64,000 nt of DNA from Crocinitomicaceae bacterium (GCA_029249445.1 JAQWHI010000019.1:186001-250000), one strand, 5' to 3'. Positions 36,386 through 44,612 are shown, numbered from the stretch's first letter. Numbers and translations are program-made. Notes: generated by a model not told the origin, from the sequence alone.

Positions 36386-37387
36386 ATGGCCACAACGAAC
36401 TCTGCAGATTTTGAGAAATTAAAATATTTTCTCACAACAAAAATGAGGATGTCTCACATCTATCAACCCGTAATGATATTAGAACTTCTTAAAAGAAATG
36501 GATTGGCCAATAAAAGAGATATTGCTGAGGCTATTTTGTCTTATGATGAGAGCCAAAAGGAATACTACGAAAAAATTACTACTTCAATGGTTGGTAAAGT
36601 GCTCACCAAAAACAACAATATAACTTCGAAAAAAAAAGATCAATACTCATTGAATGGATTTGATGGACTTGAATTGGCTCAAAAAGAAGAATTGAAATTC
36701 ATATGTGAAGAAAAGATACTGCACTATTTAGAGAATAGAAAAAATGTTTGGCAGCATAGAAAAAAGTCATCTGGATACATCTCAGGTTCTATCCGACTTG
36801 AGGTTTTTAAAAGGTCTAAAACTAAATGTGAAATGTGCGGTGTAGACAATAGAGAAAAAGCCCTAGAAGTAGATCATATTATACCGAGAAACAAAGGGGG
36901 TAGTGATGATATTTCTAATCTTCAGGCTCTATGCTACACTTGTAACTCAATTAAAAAAGACAAGGATGATACTGATCTTGTAGCAGTAAGAAAATCATAC
37001 TCTGAAAGAAAAAAAGATTGTATTTTTTGTAATTCCGATTTCGAAATTATATCTGAGAATGAACTGGCATTTATCATATACGACAAATATCCAGTTACTA
37101 AATTTCATACTCTAATTATTCCGAAGAGACACGTCGAAACATATTTTGAACTTTACCAGCCAGAAATTAACGCGATAAATCAATTGATAAACCAACAAAA
37201 ATCAAACCTCGATAAACTAGACAAAAAAATTAGCGGTTATAATATTGGCATAAATAATGGTGAAAGCGCCGGTCAAACGATATTCCACTGCCATATTCAT
37301 TTGATTCCTCGAAGAAATAGTGATACATCCAATCCTACTGGTGGAGTGCGAGGAGTAATTCCAAATAAAATGGATTACTTAAAATGA
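36386..37387 (+). CDS. Fusion protein: winged-helix-like N-terminus, HNH nuclease and HIT nucleotide hydrolase
   Basis: This is a 333-residue protein with three parts. Residues 1-90 form a helical, probably winged-helix region (QPVMILELLKRNGLANKRDI), a likely DNA-binding or regulatory module. Residues 140-195 are an HNH nuclease with zinc pairs CEMC (148-151) and CYTC (183-186) around the core VDHIIPRNKGGSDD (His164). Residues 211-330 are a HIT domain with CIFC (212-215) and the histidine triad HCHIH (301-305), ending in GGVRGVIPNKMDY. HNH cuts nucleic acid, and HIT enzymes hydrolyse or transfer nucleotides. The gene is visibly more AT-rich than its neighbours and sits next to tRNA-Asn, which suggests acquisition. 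A defence role is an inference only. Confidence 0.85.
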   Translation: MATTNSADFEKLKYFLTTKMRMSHIYQPVMILELLKRNGLANKRDIAEAILSYDESQKEYYEKITTSMVGKVLTKNNNITSKKKDQYSLNGFDGLELAQKEELKFICEEKILHYLENRKNVWQHRKKSSGYISGSIRLEVFKRSKTKCEMCGVDNREKALEVDHIIPRNKGGSDDISNLQALCYTCNSIKKDKDDTDLVAVRKSYSERKKDCIFCNSDFEIISENELAFIIYDKYPVTKFHTLIIPKRHVETYFELYQPEINAINQLINQQKSNLDKLDKKISGYNIGINNGESAGQTIFHCHIHLIPRRNSDTSNPTGGVRGVIPNKMDYLK

Positions 37388-37570
37388 AAATAGATTTTAA
37401 ATTGAATAATTGAGTTGGCTGAGAACAAGAAAAACTTCTACAGAATGTAGTTTACCAATTGTCATTCGGAAAAATTGAGAGGAGGATCATTTAGGTTTTC
37501 CTCGTTTTTAGGTTTTTACTGCCAGTAACTGCACTTTTTCGTATATTGTAGTGTCTAACTATAGGTCACA
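37388..37570. other. Non-coding interval between the HNH-HIT gene and the tRNA terminator
   Basis: This 183-nt AT-rich stretch lies downstream of the HNH-HIT stop. I see no open frame, hairpin with T-run, or repeat in it. It ends at the terminator hairpin of tRNA-Asn. Confidence 0.6.
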
Positions 37571-37603
37571 AAAAAACCCTCAACTATTGCTAGTAAAGGG
37601 TTT
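37571..37603 (-). terminator. Terminator of the tRNA-Asn transcript
   Basis: On the minus strand AAACCC and GGGTTT form a stem with an 18-nt loop, followed by a T-run (GGGTTTTTTTGTG). It begins 7 nt after the tRNA 3' end. Confidence 0.7.
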
Positions 37604-37609
37604 CAGTTG

Positions 37610-37683
37610 CGCTCCTTCCAGGGCTCGAACCTGGGACCCTCTGATTAACAGTCAGATGCTCTAACCAACTGAGCTAAAGAAGC
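37610..37683 (-). tRNA. tRNA-Asn (anticodon GTT)
   Basis: This 74-nt gene reads on the minus strand. The acceptor stem GCTTCTT pairs with AAGGAGC (one G-T pair) and the discriminator is G. The D arm is GCTC/GAGC. The anticodon stem TCTGA/TCAGA encloses CTGTTAA, giving anticodon GTT for Asn. The T arm CCAGG/CCTGG encloses TTCGAGC. The 3' CCA is not encoded. It has a good promoter upstream and a terminator downstream, so it is a single-gene unit. Confidence 0.97.
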
Positions 37684-37708
37684 AACTTTAATTGCCGTAA
37701 GGCGAGTG

Positions 37709-37737
37709 CAAATATAGACAAAGAATTTATTTTACAA
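37709..37737 (-). promoter_or_regulatory. Promoter of tRNA-Asn (TTG, 18 nt, TATATTTG)
   Basis: On the minus strand TTG (37737-37735) is followed after 18 nt by TATATTTG (37716-37709), an exact TAnnTTTG match with correct spacing. It ends 25 nt before the tRNA 5' end. It is the cleanest promoter in the window and supports use of this consensus elsewhere. Confidence 0.75.
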
Positions 37738-37742
37738 TAAAA

Positions 37743-37862
37743 ATGAGCAAAAAAATAAACACCCCCTTTGGGCAGCTCAAGTTCGGCGGAATTAAAGTGT
37801 AGTACTACAATCGCTACCTGAAAGAAGACAAATAGATCGAGGGGATTCTTGGCGTTTCAATT
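37743..37862 (+). pseudogene. Short decayed reading frame, unidentified
   Basis: From the ATG at 37743 one frame reads MSKKINTPFGQLKFGGIKV, a stop (TAG, 37800-37802), then YYNRYLKEDK, another TAG, then IEGILGVSI and a third TAG. The peptide composition looks protein-like, and this patch is richer in G and C than the surrounding DNA. That would fit a decayed gene fragment. I do not recognise the family, and chance cannot be excluded for so short a stretch. Confidence 0.3.
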
Positions 37863-37932
37863 TAGACTTGATACTTTTTCGTTTATTTGTGATGGACCTG
37901 TTCAACAAATGAATGAATTATTGCGCACGTAG

Positions 37933-39000
37933 ATGAAATCAAAAACAATTGCACTTATTGAAATCGGTGGCTCTCACGACGAATGCTTGCTCAGTCAAAT
38001 GAACGCAATTAAAGCTTCTCAACGAACTGTTTTGCTCATTACATCACGTGAAATCTTTGAGCGCAACCCCCACTTTCAAGAATATACTGATGCCCCTTTT
38101 TTTGTAAATGCCTCAGGGGAAAAAAACGAACGCCGCAAAACCGTCTCGAAAATCTGGAAAAAAATCAAATCTTCAAATTGCGATAAAGTCGTTTTAAATA
38201 CAGCCGAAGGGAATCTGATTCGGTTGCTCTGCATCAAAGCACTGTTCAACAAAATTGAATTCATCGGAATTGTCCATGATACAAGAAAATTCAAAAACAG
38301 CTTTACACAACGGATCATCAATAAAAAAATAAAAAAGTACTTGATGCTCAGCGAACACCTGGTGAAATCAATTGTTCCAAAAAACGGTCTGACACTGGAT
38401 TATTTCTACCCGATACGGTATGCCGTGCAGCCACATCCAATCGAAACTCCCCGAAAAAAAACAATCGTAATTATTGGTGGTGTTGAAAATCGGAGAAAAG
38501 ATCTCGCTGGCTTTATTCATATGGCACTGCAAGTGCGACAGAAAAATATCCAATTTATTTTCCTTGGAAAAAGCAACCTTGAACTAAAGGAAGTTGCTGA
38601 ATTTCAATCCAAATTGAAAGAACACCAGCTCGATGAAACCGTTACAACCTATTCAGAATTTGTCCCACAAGAAACATTTGATGCGATTGTTCAAAATGCA
38701 GATTTAATTCTGCCCCTAGTACACCCAAATACACAGAGCGCCGAAGAATACTTTGTAAGACGAATGTCCGGGGCAATGTGTGTTTCATTCGGTTATAAAA
38801 TTCCGCTTCTGCTCCATGAAGCATACAAAGGAATTAAAGAAATGCAAACTGCCGGATGCTACTATACCATTGGTTCTTTTGATGCTGATGTATCCAATGC
38901 ATTCGAAATTGCCTCGGAAAAATCGAACCAAATGAAAGAATGCCAATTCTACAATGCAGAATTTCAGGAAAACAAATACCTCTCTTTCTTGGATAGCTAA
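37933..39000 (+). CDS. Glycosyltransferase-like protein, GT-B fold
   Basis: This is a 355-residue protein. The N-terminal half begins KTIALIEIGGSHDECLLSQM and contains FIGIVHDTRKFKN. The C-terminal half has TIVIIGGVENRRKDLAGFI followed by FIFLGKSN, the usual start of a GT-B donor domain. FVRRMSGAMCVSFGYKIPLLLHEAYK near the C-terminus (two motif parts) is where GT4 enzymes bind the nucleotide sugar. Sequence conservation to textbook GT4 motifs is weak, so the activity is tentative. It stands alone on the plus strand and converges with uvrC (9-nt gap). Confidence 0.7.
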   Translation: MKSKTIALIEIGGSHDECLLSQMNAIKASQRTVLLITSREIFERNPHFQEYTDAPFFVNASGEKNERRKTVSKIWKKIKSSNCDKVVLNTAEGNLIRLLCIKALFNKIEFIGIVHDTRKFKNSFTQRIINKKIKKYLMLSEHLVKSIVPKNGLTLDYFYPIRYAVQPHPIETPRKKTIVIIGGVENRRKDLAGFIHMALQVRQKNIQFIFLGKSNLELKEVAEFQSKLKEHQLDETVTTYSEFVPQETFDAIVQNADLILPLVHPNTQSAEEYFVRRMSGAMCVSFGYKIPLLLHEAYKGIKEMQTAGCYYTIGSFDADVSNAFEIASEKSNQMKECQFYNAEFQENKYLSFLDS

Positions 39001-39009
39001 TTATTGCTT

Positions 39010-40809
39010 TTAACCCTCAAAGTGTGCCCTGATTATTTTTGCTTTTGCACTCCCCACAGCAGCAGTCAAATCCTCTAGAGAGGCCCGCTGGACACCACCA
39101 ATGGATTTGAAGGTTTGGATCAGTTGTTCGTAGGTTTTTTCTCCTACACCCTTTATTTCTGTTAGTTCAGAAACCAAAGCGCCTTTGCTTCTTTTGTTCC
39201 TGTGGTGGGCAATCCCAAAACGATGCGCTTCATTTCTTAAATATTGAATCACACGAATGCTTTCCGATCGTTTGTCAATATAAATAGGAATTGAATCTCC
39301 CGGAAAAAATAGTTCCTCCAGTTTCTTCGCGATTCCAACAATGGCAATTTTCCCTCTCAACCCCAACTTTTCGAGTGCTTTCAATGAGGAGCTCAACTGT
39401 CCTTTTCCACCATCAATAACTATGAGCTGAGGCAAAGGCGCTCCCTCTTCCAACAGTCTTTTGTACCTGCGAAAGACGACTTCCTCCATCGAAGCAAAAT
39501 CATCTGCCCCCTCCACCGTTTTGATGTTAAAATGACGGTAATCCTTTTTACTCGGCTTTGCATTTTTAAAAACAACACATGCTGCAACAGCATTGGTACC
39601 GTGAAAATTTGAATTGTCAAAGCACTCAATGTGCACCGGAAGATCCGTCAACCTGAAGTCAATACGAATCTGCTCCAATATGCGCTCTGTATGCCGCTCC
39701 GGGTTTTTAATTTTCTCCTGCTTGGCCTTTTCCAGTTTGTAAAACTTCGCATTTCTCAAAGAAAGATCAATCAACGATTTTTTATCGCCCCGCTGAGGAG
39801 TAAAAAACTGAACGCCATCCAAGCTCAAGTCCAATGCATCTTCAACTAAAATTTCTTTCGATAAGCTCTTGAAACGGTCCCGCAATTCCGGCAACACATA
39901 CCCGATTATACTTGAAGGCGATTCATCAAGTTTTTTCTTTACCTCAACAGTATATCCGTGTATAATGGCTCCGTTGTTTATGACCAAGTAATTAACAAAG
40001 GCTGATTTTGAATCTTGTACCATAGTAATTACATCAACCTGATGGATTGTGGGAGACACCACTGTTGACTTCGCCTTGTACCGTTCAATGACTGTTATTT
40101 TTGCTTTGATTTTCTGTGCTTCCTCAAATTGCAATTGCGCTGAACGCTCCTGCATAAGTAATTTTAGTGATTGAATCACCGCGCCCAGATTTCCCTTCAC
40201 AATGTGCTCGATGTCTTTGATGTATTGATTGTAATCCTCCGCCGTCTCCTCTCCGATGCAAGGTCCTTTGCAATTCCCAATGTGGTATTCCAAACACACC
40301 TTGTGCTTGCCTTCTTTTATCTTCTTTTCTGAAAGGTCAAGTGCACACGTTCGCAACGCATACACATCACGTATCAATTCAAGCAATGTGTTGACGACTT
40401 TTACACTCGGATAAGGTCCAAAGTATTTTGAGCCATCTTTGATCATTCTCCGGGTCGTAAATACACGTGGAAAGGGCTCTTTTTTGATGCAAATCCAAGG
40501 ATAGGTTTTGTCGTCTTTGAGTTGGATGTTGTATTTCGGTTGGTACTTTTTAATCAAATTGTTCTCCAACAATAAGGCATCCAACTCCGTATCCACAACG
40601 ATATACTTAATGTCCTCAATCTGACGGACCAAGACCCTAGTTTTTCCCGAGTCGAGCTTTTTGTTGAAATACGATGCGACCCGTTTTTTTAAATCCTTTG
40701 CCTTGCCAACATAAATTATTGTTCCCGACTTGTCGTAATACTGATAGACCCCCGGCTTGTTTGGGAGTACCTTAAGCTTCAACCGTATGAACTCTTTCTC
40801 TGTGGACAT
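39010..40809 (-). CDS. uvrC: Excinuclease ABC subunit C
   Basis: This is a 599-residue nucleotide-excision repair endonuclease. It makes the two incisions around a lesion once UvrB is loaded. The N-terminal GIY-YIG domain shows PNKPGVYQYY and IIYVGKAKDLKKRV (about residues 16-44). A UvrB-interacting UVR segment with QLQFEEAQKIKAKI lies near 205-220. The RNase H-like C-terminal nuclease contains IECFDNSNFHGTN and VIDGGKGQL. The terminal helix-hairpin-helix pair (LTEIKGVGEKTYEQL, LTAAVGSAKAKII) completes it. It acts in the same pathway as mfd at 24618-27956. Confidence 0.96.
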   Translation of the reverse strand: MSTEKEFIRLKLKVLPNKPGVYQYYDKSGTIIYVGKAKDLKKRVASYFNKKLDSGKTRVLVRQIEDIKYIVVDTELDALLLENNLIKKYQPKYNIQLKDDKTYPWICIKKEPFPRVFTTRRMIKDGSKYFGPYPSVKVVNTLLELIRDVYALRTCALDLSEKKIKEGKHKVCLEYHIGNCKGPCIGEETAEDYNQYIKDIEHIVKGNLGAVIQSLKLLMQERSAQLQFEEAQKIKAKITVIERYKAKSTVVSPTIHQVDVITMVQDSKSAFVNYLVINNGAIIHGYTVEVKKKLDESPSSIIGYVLPELRDRFKSLSKEILVEDALDLSLDGVQFFTPQRGDKKSLIDLSLRNAKFYKLEKAKQEKIKNPERHTERILEQIRIDFRLTDLPVHIECFDNSNFHGTNAVAACVVFKNAKPSKKDYRHFNIKTVEGADDFASMEEVVFRRYKRLLEEGAPLPQLIVIDGGKGQLSSSLKALEKLGLRGKIAIVGIAKKLEELFFPGDSIPIYIDKRSESIRVIQYLRNEAHRFGIAHHRNKRSKGALVSELTEIKGVGEKTYEQLIQTFKSIGGVQRASLEDLTAAVGSAKAKIIRAHFEG

Positions 40810-40886
40810 TTACTCAAAGGTACGCAAAAGACTTCTTCCAATCCTGAGGTCTCCATTTGCATCTTCTCCAAAAGAAGGCGTTCCAG

Positions 40887-41849
40887 TTATTCCGAAATCA
40901 AGTTGAAGAGCTCGTCGAGGTTTGGAGAAATGATGATTTCAATTCGACGGTTCTTCGATTTGTCTGAAGGATCAACAGGATGAAATTCAGACCTCCCTGC
41001 AGCCATCAGCTGTTGTGGACCAATCTCAGAGTTGGATGTCATTATCCCAATTACAGAAGTTGCACGCAACACAGACAATTCCCAATTGTTTTTTGGGTGT
41101 TTCGAGCCCGCCATTTTGTCCGTGTCTGTGTGTCCTTCGACAATAATTTCTAATTCTTTCTCTTGCTCGAGTACTTTTGCCAATTCAATGAGCGCACTTT
41201 TCCCTGCATTTTCGACTGTCGTGCTTCCGGATCCGAATAAGAGTTCGGCCTCAAGACTCACATAGATTTTCCCGTTGCGCTCCTCTACCGATAAACCTTG
41301 GTTTTCAAAATTCTTTAATGCGCGCGCCACTTTCTCTTTTAATAGCCGTGTAGCGGCCTCCTGTTGTTCGATCAATGCATTGAGTTGTGCGAGCTCCTCT
41401 TGCTGCTCCTCAATGTGCTGCTGCTTCATTTGTAAGTCTTGGCTCGTTTTCAACAGCGCGTCCTCCTGTTTCTGCAATTCAATCCGACGTGCCTCAAGAT
41501 CGGCATTTAACGCTGCAACATCGCGTGCACCACTCAGCCGCAGTTTGTCGTAATTGTTCTCAAGCACTTCATTGATCTCCGCGAGTTTGTCGTATTTGGC
41601 AATCAACACTTTGTAGTCACGATGCATCACCGTTGTGTCCTCAATAAGCTCTTTCAACTCCACTTCGGCTTTGGCGTATTTTGTTTTTACATCTTTGAAT
41701 GACGCTTCATAATCCAAGGCGTTATTTTTATATTTCGCCAATTCGTCACTGCACTGTTGTTCTTTGGCCTGGAGTTCCTCGTATTTTTTAATCGGGACAC
41801 AGGAAATCAGTAGGGTTGAGAAAATCAAAAAGGCACAAACTAGTTTCAT
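40887..41849 (-). CDS. OmpA-family lipoprotein with long coiled coil
   Basis: This is a 320-residue outer-membrane lipoprotein with signal MKLVCAFLIFSTLLISC (Cys17 lipidated). Residues 25-185 are a nearly continuous coiled coil rich in Glu, Gln and Lys (EELQAKEQQCSDELAKYKNN). The OmpA-like peptidoglycan-binding domain covers about 200-315, with ELLFGSGSTTV, then IIVEGHTDTDKM, then AGRSEFHPVDPSDKSKNRR. It would tether the outer membrane to the cell wall across the periplasm. A CATCTTTG box with TTG 22 nt upstream (minus strand, 41866-41898 region) is a plausible promoter. It is 77 nt upstream of uvrC. Confidence 0.9.
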   Translation of the reverse strand: MKLVCAFLIFSTLLISCVPIKKYEELQAKEQQCSDELAKYKNNALDYEASFKDVKTKYAKAEVELKELIEDTTVMHRDYKVLIAKYDKLAEINEVLENNYDKLRLSGARDVAALNADLEARRIELQKQEDALLKTSQDLQMKQQHIEEQQEELAQLNALIEQQEAATRLLKEKVARALKNFENQGLSVEERNGKIYVSLEAELLFGSGSTTVENAGKSALIELAKVLEQEKELEIIVEGHTDTDKMAGSKHPKNNWELSVLRATSVIGIMTSNSEIGPQQLMAAGRSEFHPVDPSDKSKNRRIEIIISPNLDELFNLISE

Positions 41850-41973
41850 ATCGATCTATTTTAAACAAAGATGACGAGAACTATAGCTTATTTTCCAACT
41901 TGCAAACAGATTTTATACACACTAACAATTGGATAAACTGCCTTCAGTGAAAAGAAACCACTGAAAAGAATAG

Positions 41974-42012
41974 ACATAAAAAAATGGCTTGTCCAAAAGA
42001 ACAAGCCATTTT
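41974..42012 (-). terminator. Terminator of the secreted CBM protein gene
   Basis: On the minus strand AAAATGGCTTGT and ACAAGCCATTTT form a perfect 12-bp stem around an 8-nt loop, followed by a T-run. It lies 17 nt past the stop of the 42030-43166 gene. Confidence 0.92.
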
Positions 42013-42029
42013 CAATGCTAAAAGATTGT

Positions 42030-43166
42030 TTATTCTTTCAATAAAACGGTGCTGTATTTCGCTCCTTTATTGATTGTTACAATAAACATTCCGCTGTCCA
42101 AATCGCTAACATCAATCGCTGCGCCAGAAGTGTATGCATTGATCGTTTTAACAACTCTTCCAGATAAATCCAAAATCGTTAAGTCTTGTGCATTTCCTTC
42201 GAAATTCACAACTACTTGATCGTTCGCTGGGTTAGGGACCACTTGGAACAATTCCGCGTTGCCCATCTCGTTTAATCCGAGAGCACATGCATCACAACTG
42301 TTCCAACAAACAACAGGAAGTGTTTCATCCACAGTAACAGTGTAAATACGGTTATCGAAACCATCCGAAATTGTATCAACACAAACATCTCCAGGAGTCA
42401 AAGCTTCTTGATCCGTCCAATTGTCTACTGAGAATTTGTACTGGTACGTCCCAGCTGGCATCTGAACCGCTAGTTCGTATACTCCTCCACCCATGTCGGT
42501 CATTGGAGCACAATCTCCACACCATCCATTGAAGTCACCACTAAGGTTAACAGCAGTTCCAATTGTTCCTGTGTATTCAGACATATCAACGCTGAACGTA
42601 ACTATAGGATCTACAACCACTGGAGCAATTGTTCTTTCATACTCAAATCTCCAAAAACCACCACCAGCGATTTCAATATCCACGGTCATGTTGTTGTCGT
42701 TGTTAGAGAATGCCACGATGTACGTAATTGTAGATACAGCGTCAGCAGGTGATGCTAACTCTCCTAAATTGTACACTTTCGCTAAACCAATGTGCGCTCC
42801 CAAACCATTCACAGTTACAGTTCCTGCTGCGGCATCAAAAGAATACGTGTAAGGCGATGCTGGATTTCCATCATGCGGAGCAATAGGAGTCCCACATCCT
42901 TCAGTCACTCCTTGCCATCCTTCAAGCCAAGTAGAACCATCCATATAGTGTGTCATTACACCTGAAGCATCAAAAGTGATTGAATCATCAAAAAGACAAG
43001 CTCTGGTCGTAACATCTGGAAGCGAATTCGACCACCAAGAGATGTCACCCTGACCAGGGCCAACACCCAAAGCACCAGCTTGATCAGCCAAGCGCCAAGT
43101 TCCTTCAATTTGTCCAAACGAAAGCGTCGAACATAGAAGTAATGATAAAGTAAATATTTTTTTCAT
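42030..43166 (-). CDS. Secreted glycan-binding protein: lipocalin-like module, CBM/E-set domain, T9SS type A tail
   Basis: This is a 378-residue protein. The signal peptide is MKKIFTLSLLLCSTLSFG. Residues 20-180 (GTWRLADQAGALGVGPGQGD onward, with CLFDDSITFDASG) form a module that resembles the C-terminal half of the nearby PKD lipoprotein. Residues 190-285 (VTFSVDMSEYTGTIG, LSGDFNGWCG, YQYKFSVDNW) look like a starch/glycogen-binding-type E-set domain. The last 75 residues are a T9SS type A tail (FQVVPNPANDQVVVNF to STVLLKE). It probably captures glycan at or outside the surface for the adjacent SusCD system. It has its own promoter-like element, shared with susC, and its own terminator. Confidence 0.84.
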   Translation of the reverse strand: MKKIFTLSLLLCSTLSFGQIEGTWRLADQAGALGVGPGQGDISWWSNSLPDVTTRACLFDDSITFDASGVMTHYMDGSTWLEGWQGVTEGCGTPIAPHDGNPASPYTYSFDAAAGTVTVNGLGAHIGLAKVYNLGELASPADAVSTITYIVAFSNNDNNMTVDIEIAGGGFWRFEYERTIAPVVVDPIVTFSVDMSEYTGTIGTAVNLSGDFNGWCGDCAPMTDMGGGVYELAVQMPAGTYQYKFSVDNWTDQEALTPGDVCVDTISDGFDNRIYTVTVDETLPVVCWNSCDACALGLNEMGNAELFQVVPNPANDQVVVNFEGNAQDLTILDLSGRVVKTINAYTSGAAIDVSDLDSGMFIVTINKGAKYSTVLLKE

Positions 43167-43185
43167 AGTATATTAATTATAATTT

Positions 43186-43207
43186 GCACTAATATAGTAA
43201 CTTTTAC
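43186..43207 (-). promoter_or_regulatory. Promoter-like element shared with susC, in front of the CBM protein gene
   Basis: On the minus strand this reads GTAAAAG, TTACTATATTAG, TGC. The core TATATTAG differs by one base from TAnnTTTG. The element ends 19 nt before the ATG at 43166. Nearly the same string stands in front of susC (50072-50094), with one nucleotide difference in internal spacing. Elsewhere in the window I saw only single short boxes, not this extended form. Confidence 0.6.
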
Positions 43208-43408
43208 AATAAGTAAAAAGTATTCCTTAAAAAATGTATGAATCACAACAAGCGGTATTCCAGATTAATGGGATCGCTTTAATCATTCTCTAGATCAATG
43301 AGATACGCAAATGTAGTCGACAAAAATCAGTTGTGAAAATGCGGTTGATGCATTTGAGTAGCCTGGCGCATTGCCGCCAACTGCTGCAATGAATAAAAAA
43401 AGAACCTT
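43190..43408. repeat. Diverged direct repeat, copy A (decayed)
   Basis: This copy repeats, at an offset of about 231 nt, the sequence at 43421-43638. Shared blocks include CTTTTACAATAAG (43201 and 43432), ATTCCTTA, AATGGGA-CGCT and TTGATGCATTTG (43345 and 43577). It contains the decayed GH16 3' end and runs into the promoter region of the CBM gene. Confidence 0.85.
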
Positions 43409-43411
43409 TCC
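43295..43411 (-). pseudogene. Decayed fragment of the GH16 C-terminus
   Basis: The minus-strand frame that ends with the stop at 43297-43295 reads KVLFLFIAAVGGNAPG, then YSNASTAFSQLIFVDYICVSH. This aligns with the C-terminus of the intact GH16 (FFFIFNVAVGGNWPG, then NPNASTTFPQSMFVDYVRVFQ). Key residues are changed (W to A, R to C), and no upstream catalytic region accompanies it. It is therefore the relic of a duplication of the GH16 3' end. Confidence 0.8.
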
Positions 43412-43420
43412 TAATCGTTT

Positions 43421-43638
43421 CTATATGGTAGCTTTTACAATAAGAAAGTCGAATTCCTTAGAAAAGGTATTTGAACCGAAAATAGCGGTGCTCCAAATCA
43501 ATGGGAACGCTCGAATTGCTCTCTTATCATTGAAACACACGAACGTAGTCAACAAACATCGACTGTGGGAATGTTGTTGATGCATTTGGGTTGCCTGGCC
43601 AGTTGCCACCAACTGCTACATTGAATATGAAAAAGAAA
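43421..43638. repeat. Direct repeat, copy B (contains the real GH16 3' end)
   Basis: This is the intact partner of the 43190-43408 repeat. It covers the last 37 or so codons of the GH16 gene (from about 43638 to its stop at 43527) and about 105 nt of downstream DNA. The non-coding part is also conserved between copies, which shows that the duplication included the 3' flank. Confidence 0.85.
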
Positions 43639-44612
43639 TTTTGATGAAATTCTGTCAAATCCCCTGCAGTAATCGACAATTCATTGTACTGCACATCATC
43701 GAGCAACCATTTTATCGAATTCTGATCCCAAATAATTGAATAGACATGAAACGCATCAGCTAACTTCCCGCCAGACACTGTAGTAGAATTGCCATAACTC
43801 GCATGGCCATTACTTTCCCAATGCGCCGTGCCATGTGCTGTCGCATCATTCGCCCCAGCACCACCGATCATTTCAAGGATGTCTATTTCACCACAAGCTG
43901 GCCAACCAACACTTTGAAAGCTGTCTCCTAACATCCAGAGTGCAGGCCATATTCCTTGACCATAAGGCATTGCAGCTCGAATATCAATTCTCCCGTACTG
44001 CCATGATTTGAGACCTTGCGTTTTCATGCGTGTAGAGGAGTAATTTGAACCTTCGTTTTTCGCGAAAATTTCCAAGTATCCACCCCCCACGTTGTAATTT
44101 TGATTGGTGTAATTTTGAAGCTCATTGTTTCCCCAGCCCCATGATCCTGTTCCTATATCAAAGGTCCAGTCAGAAGTGAGGGCTGTACCATCAAATTCAT
44201 CGTTCCAAACGAGGGAATACCCTGGATACGAAATTGGCGTTTCATAACCGGACGATGGAGGAACATTCACAAACCCTGAAGCAGCGACATCCACGACATC
44301 GATTTTTTCTATGTAATCCGAATAGGTCGTATGCGCACGTGTAATCACTGTATACGTTCCGCTTTCAGTGTACATATAACTTGCAAACCCATCTGTAGAT
44401 TCCACCACTGTTGTGTTTGCCGCTTCCGAATACGTTACGGTGTAAAAATTTACATTCTCTGCCGACGCTTGAATTTCTACTACCCCATCATTGATTGAAA
44501 CCACTGTTGATAGGTTTGTAGGAAGTGCAGCAGAAGCAGGTTCTTCCTCCTTTTCACAACCTGAGCCGATCAGTGCCGACAAGGCGAAAAAAATTAAAAT
44601 CAATCTATTCAT
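43527..44612 (-). CDS. GH16 family beta-glucanase lipoprotein (laminarinase-like) with PKD domain
   Basis: This is a 361-residue protein. The lipoprotein signal ends IGSGC (Cys19 lipidated). Residues 30-110 form a PKD-like domain (SGTYTVITRAHT). The GH16 catalytic domain covers about 130-361 and begins YSLVWNDEFDGTAL. The active-site strand is GEIDILEMIG, with nucleophile Glu242, Asp244 and acid/base Glu247. WPALWMLGD precedes it. Such enzymes cleave beta-1,3 or beta-1,3/1,4 glucans. It starts 20 nt after the surface-lipoprotein gene and belongs to the susC operon. The 3' end is part of a tandem repeat. Confidence 0.93.
   Translation of the reverse strand: MNRLILIFFALSALIGSGCEKEEEPASAALPTNLSTVVSINDGVVEIQASAENVNFYTVTYSEAANTTVVESTDGFASYMYTESGTYTVITRAHTTYSDYIEKIDVVDVAASGFVNVPPSSGYETPISYPGYSLVWNDEFDGTALTSDWTFDIGTGSWGWGNNELQNYTNQNYNVGGGYLEIFAKNEGSNYSSTRMKTQGLKSWQYGRIDIRAAMPYGQGIWPALWMLGDSFQSVGWPACGEIDILEMIGGAGANDATAHGTAHWESNGHASYGNSTTVSGGKLADAFHVYSIIWDQNSIKWLLDDVQYNELSITAGDLTEFHQNFFFIFNVAVGGNWPGNPNASTTFPQSMFVDYVRVFQ

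Noticed and set aside
43371-43580. Plus-strand open frame in the intergenic region after GH16
   Set aside because: It lies antisense across the tandem repeat and the GH16 3' end. Its translation has no recognisable features, and the repeat plus GH16 relic explain the sequence.
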